Assembly (NCBI RefSeq): GCF_004798705.1
Contig: NZ_CP039290.1
Coordinates: forward strand, 3,224,001-3,288,000
Origin: Arthrobacter sp. PAMC25564
Lineage (GTDB): Bacteria > Actinomycetota > Actinomycetes > Actinomycetales > Micrococcaceae
DNA length: 64,000 nucleotides
Direction of reading: 5' to 3'
Of the stretch, positions 60,314-64,000 are shown one piece after another. Position 1 is the first letter of the stretch, and the number at the start of each line of letters is the position of its first letter. A model generated the notes under the pieces. The model searched no databases. It saw nothing but the letters and a program-made list of their open reading frames with translations, and was not told the origin of the DNA. A program made the translations under genes and the position numbers.

Positions 60314-62422
60314 TCAGGCGTCGATCCGCTCCCGGTCCAGGCTCGCGGCGCCGGCAATGATGAAGTCCTTGCGCGGTGCGACGTCGGAGCCCATCAGCAG
60401 GTCAAAGGTATCCTCGGCCTGCTTGGCATTCTCGATCCCGACCTTGCGCAGGGTGCGGTGCCGCGGGTCCATCGTGGTCTCCGCCAGCTGCCCCGCGTCC
60501 ATCTCGCCCAGGCCCTTGTACCGCTGGATGGGTTCCTTGTACCGCTTGCCTTCCTGGGCGAGCCTGGCCAGCAGCCCGTGCAGTTCCGCCTCGGAGTAGG
60601 TGTAGATCATCTCGTTGGCCTTCTGGCCCGCATTGATGACCTCCACCCGGTGCAGCGGGGGGACGGCGGCGTAGACGCGACCGTGGTCGATCATAGGTCG
60701 CATGTAGCGGAAGAACAGCGTCAGGAGCAGTGTCCGGATATGGGCGCCGTCGACGTCGGCGTCCGTCATCAGGATCACCTTGCCGTAGCGGGCCGCGCTG
60801 ATGTCGAAGCTCCGGCCCGAGCCGGCGCCCACCACCTGGATCAAGGCGGCGCATTCGGCGTTGGAGAGCATGTCCCCCACCGAGGCCTTCTGGACGTTCA
60901 GGATCTTGCCGCGGATCGGCAGCAACGCCTGGAAGTCCGAGGACCGTGCCAGCTTGGCCGTGCCGAGCGCCGAGTCGCCTTCCACGATGAACAGCTCGGA
61001 GCGCGCGACGTCGTCCGTGCGGCAGTCGGCCAGTTTGGTGGGCATCGAGGAGGTCTCCAGCGCGTTCTTGCGGCGCTGGGTTTCCTTGTGGACGCGGGCC
61101 GAGATGCGGGACTTCATCTCGCTGACGATCTTTTCCAGCAGCAGCGCGGACTGGGCCTTGTCGTTGCGGTGCGCCGAGGTCAGCTTGGCGTTGATCTCGT
61201 GCTCGACGACCTTGGCCACGATGGCGCGGACGGCCGAGGTGCCCAGGATTTCCTTGGTCTGGCCCTCGAACTGCGGCTCGGCCAGCCGGACGGTCAGCAC
61301 CGCCGTGAGCCCGGCGAAGATGTCGTCCTTTTCAATCTTGTCGTTGCCGGCCTTGAGCTTGCGGGCGTTGGTCTCCACGGCTTTGCGGAACGTCTTGAGC
61401 AGCGCCTGCTCGAAGCCAGACTGGTGCGTTCCGCCCTTGGGGGTGGAAATGATGTTGACAAAGCTGCGCACGGTGCTGTCGTAGCCGATTCCCCAGCGCA
61501 GGGCGACGTCGACCTCGCAGTCCCGCTCGACCTCGGCGAGCTGGCTGTGGCCCCTTTCGTCAATGACCGGCACGGTCTCCTTGAACTTCCCGGCGCCGTG
61601 CAGGCGCCAGATGTCCGTAACGGCCGGATCGGCGGCGAGGAAGTCAACGAACTCGGAGATGCCGCCGTCGTGGTGGAAGATTTCCTCATGCGGCCCGGAC
61701 TCGCCCGGCGTGCCGGCAACCTTGCGGTCGTCCCGGACCGTGAGCTTCAGCCCGGGCACCAGGAAGGAAGTCTGGCGGGCCCGGGAGGCGAGCTCGTCGT
61801 AGGAGAACCTGGCGTCGGGGGTGAAAATCTGGCGGTCGGCCCAGTAGCGGATCCGGGTGCCCGTGACGCCGCGCTTGGCCTTGCCGATCACGTCCAGCAC
61901 CGAGCCGTCGACGAAGGGCTCGAACACGGAGGCCGGGTCCGGCTTGGCCCCGGTGTCCTTGAAACGCCCGGGTTCGCCCCGCCGGAAGGACATCTTGTAG
62001 GTCTTTCCGCCGCGGTCCACCTCGACGTCCAGCCGGGCCGAGAGGGCATTCACAACGGAGGCGCCGACGCCGTGCAGGCCGCCCGAGGCCGTGTAGGAGC
62101 CGCCGCCGAACTTGCCGCCGGCATGGAGCTTGGTGAAGACCACCTCGACGCCGCTCAGCCCGGTCTTGGGCTCGATGTCCACCGGGACGCCGCGGCCGTC
62201 GTCGTGGATCTCCACCGAGTTGTCCGCGTGCAGGATGATCTTGATGTCGTGGCCGAAGCCGGCGAGGGCCTCATCCACGGAGTTGTCAATGATTTCCCAG
62301 AGGCAGTGCATGAGGCCGCGGGAGTCCGTGGAGCCGATGTACATGCCCGGGCGCTTGCGGACGGCTTCAAGGCCTTCCAACACGGAGAGATGCCGGGCGG
62401 TGTAATCAGAACTTGGTGCCAC
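60314..62422 (-). CDS. parE: DNA topoisomerase IV subunit B
   Basis: ATPase subunit of a type IIA topoisomerase, 702 residues. GHKL ATPase motifs: IIDNSVDEALAGFGHD (Asn), HDDGRGVPVDI, GGLHGVGASVVNALS; TOPRIM: IVEGDSALGTAK and MTDADVDGAHIRTLLL; C-terminal GyrB domain with RYKGLGEMDAGQLAETTMDP. The overall length fits ParE better than GyrB of Actinobacteria, and it is far from any gyrA. Partner of the ParC-type subunit at 49008-51527. GTG start at 62422. It follows the M56 gene convergently with 26 nt between. Confidence 0.9.
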   Translation of the reverse strand: MAPSSDYTARHLSVLEGLEAVRKRPGMYIGSTDSRGLMHCLWEIIDNSVDEALAGFGHDIKIILHADNSVEIHDDGRGVPVDIEPKTGLSGVEVVFTKLHAGGKFGGGSYTASGGLHGVGASVVNALSARLDVEVDRGGKTYKMSFRRGEPGRFKDTGAKPDPASVFEPFVDGSVLDVIGKAKRGVTGTRIRYWADRQIFTPDARFSYDELASRARQTSFLVPGLKLTVRDDRKVAGTPGESGPHEEIFHHDGGISEFVDFLAADPAVTDIWRLHGAGKFKETVPVIDERGHSQLAEVERDCEVDVALRWGIGYDSTVRSFVNIISTPKGGTHQSGFEQALLKTFRKAVETNARKLKAGNDKIEKDDIFAGLTAVLTVRLAEPQFEGQTKEILGTSAVRAIVAKVVEHEINAKLTSAHRNDKAQSALLLEKIVSEMKSRISARVHKETQRRKNALETSSMPTKLADCRTDDVARSELFIVEGDSALGTAKLARSSDFQALLPIRGKILNVQKASVGDMLSNAECAALIQVVGAGSGRSFDISAARYGKVILMTDADVDGAHIRTLLLTLFFRYMRPMIDHGRVYAAVPPLHRVEVINAGQKANEMIYTYSEAELHGLLARLAQEGKRYKEPIQRYKGLGEMDAGQLAETTMDPRHRTLRKVGIENAKQAEDTFDLLMGSDVAPRKDFIIAGAASLDRERIDA

Positions 62423-62660
62423 GGATCGTGAACTCCTTCAGGAACGGGACAGCCGCAATCGGACAGTCCGGGGAATTTTGACGCTCTTCCTAGGGTAGTC
62501 CGATGGCCGGCCTCCACCGCACCGCCACTCCCCGGAGGCCTGCCACCCACGGTGACGTTACCGAGACGTGATACGCGTACAGCGAAAGTGGGCCATCCAG
62601 GCGATGGTTTCGCGGCGAATGCTGGTTATATGGGTATATCGATCTACAAGGAGGCCGAAA

Positions 62661-62882
62661 ATGACAACAGCAGTTGCGGACCGCACACTCACCACCGTTG
62701 ACCGGTGCGATCGTTGCGGAGCACAGGCATATGTCCGGGTTGTTCTCGGTGCCTCCGGGGGTGAGCTTCTTTTCTGTGGCCACCACGCACGGGCCGTAGA
62801 ACCGACACTCAGGCCGCTCAGCTCAGACTGGCACGACGAGACGGCCCGCCTTCAGGAGAAGGCACCGGTTCCGGTCGACTAG
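62661..62882 (+). CDS. DUF7455 small zinc-ribbon-like protein
   Basis: A 73-residue protein with CDRCGAQAYVRV and LFCGHHARAVEP, giving Cys-x2-Cys and Cys-x2-His pairs that may bind zinc. It is present near sigA in many actinobacteria (DUF7455). The ATG at 62661 has AAGGAGG 6 nt upstream. Function is unknown; candidates include RNA-polymerase or ribosome-associated factors, based only on context. A U-tailed terminator follows. Confidence 0.85.
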   Translation: MTTAVADRTLTTVDRCDRCGAQAYVRVVLGASGGELLFCGHHARAVEPTLRPLSSDWHDETARLQEKAPVPVD

Positions 62883-62942
62883 TCCAGTTGCTTTCCGTTC
62901 AGCGGCTCATGGACAGTCTGTCAGCGAGCTGAAGGACTAAGA

Positions 62943-62979
62943 ACCCGGGCTCCTCCGATGAGGAGGGCCCGGGTTTTTT
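62943..62979 (+). terminator. rho-independent terminator after the DUF7455 gene
   Basis: ACCCGGGCTCCTCC pairs with GGAGG(A)GCCCGGGT around GATG, followed by TTTTTT (62974-62979). It starts 60 nt after the DUF7455 stop. Confidence 0.93.
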
Positions 62980-62990
62980 GCTGCCCGCAA

Positions 62991-63061
62991 ACAGCAACGC
63001 GGGGTCACACCGGGCCCAATCATCCGAAGATCATGGGCGCGATGTGACCCCGCGTTGCTGT
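62991..63061. terminator. long inverted repeat before the sigA stop (dispersed family, copy 2)
   Basis: The outer arm ACAGCAACGCGGGGTCACA pairs with its complement at the right; inner parts are imperfect (GGGCCCAATCATC against GATCATGGGCGC). It is located between the DUF7455 terminator and the sigA 3' end on convergent genes. Its 16-bp outer arm is the same as in the inverted repeat at 9117-9185, while the inner parts differ. Probable terminator for sigA on the minus strand. Confidence 0.75.
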
Positions 63062-63072
63062 GTTCCGGGCTC

Positions 63073-64000
<928 letters not shown>

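Noticed and set aside
60458..62431. 657-codon open frame on the plus strand over parE
   Set aside because: Antisense to parE with typical shadow composition (Gly, Val, Asp, His rich) and no motif.

Overview
The window is a stretch of high-GC actinobacterial chromosome, most likely from Arthrobacter or Pseudarthrobacter (Micrococcaceae). The assignment is an inference from the gene content: the sigA / sepH / DUF4193 / dut / DUF3710 / OB-fold / DUF3159 / ceoBC / KimA / dxs neighbourhood is conserved across Actinobacteria, CydD and CydC are fused into one protein, topoisomerase IV subunits are present, and coding bias is strongly GC-rich. Nearly everything is housekeeping. There is no phage, transposase, integrase or CRISPR array.

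Layout. 1-6264 (minus): the start of riboflavin synthase, ribD under an FMN riboswitch, rpe, the overlapping translation/rRNA-modification set rsmB-fmt-def, and a PD-(D/E)XK nuclease-like protein. 6265-8620: a degraded patch holding fragments that resemble a PPK2 kinase, a XylH-type sugar permease and a flavin-dependent oxidoreductase, followed by six tRNA genes (Val-CAC on minus; Gly-Cys-Val-Gly-Val on plus). 8774-15792: an antitoxin-like protein, ZapE, a sulfur-handling group (rhodanese, SufE-like, YbaK), YceI, an alpha/beta hydrolase, an unknown protein and MsrB. 15972-25063 (plus): DUF6421, SDR, threonine aldolase, DUF3000, RNase D and the fadA-fadB beta-oxidation pair behind a TetR-type operator candidate. 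25100-33100 (minus): nucleoside hydrolase, aldo/keto reductase, two small proteins, dxs and aconitase; acnA has a DtxR/IdeR-like box upstream and a strongly folded 3' region. 33284-43447: an m5U methyltransferase with a KimA-type potassium importer, the divergent RCK pair ceoBC, then DUF3159, OB-fold, DUF3710, dut, DUF3093, DUF4193 and SepH. 43472-51527: thymidine kinase, a phosphodiesterase-like protein, DUF5998, a Pat-type lysine acetyltransferase and topoisomerase IV subunit A. 51777-60287: DinB, then the cytochrome bd operon (cydA-cydB-cydDC, minus) divergent from a BlaI repressor and an M56 peptidase (plus). 60314-64000: topoisomerase IV subunit B, a small zinc-ribbon protein and the 3' part of the principal sigma factor.

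The most interesting system is the cyd/BlaI/M56 locus. Three identical-architecture operators (TTCTAC-N5-GTAGAA) lie in the shared intergenic region, two next to cydA and one next to blaI, which points to a BlaR/BlaI-type signalling circuit controlling the cytochrome bd oxidase rather than a beta-lactamase. Other signals worth follow-up are a perfect 66-bp palindrome used by two convergent genes, two inverted repeats about 54 kb apart with the same 16-bp outer arm, a 20-bp tandem repeat directly after a stop codon, the DtxR-like box and the folded RNA region around acnA, and the gene fragments on the 3' side of a tRNA-Val gene.
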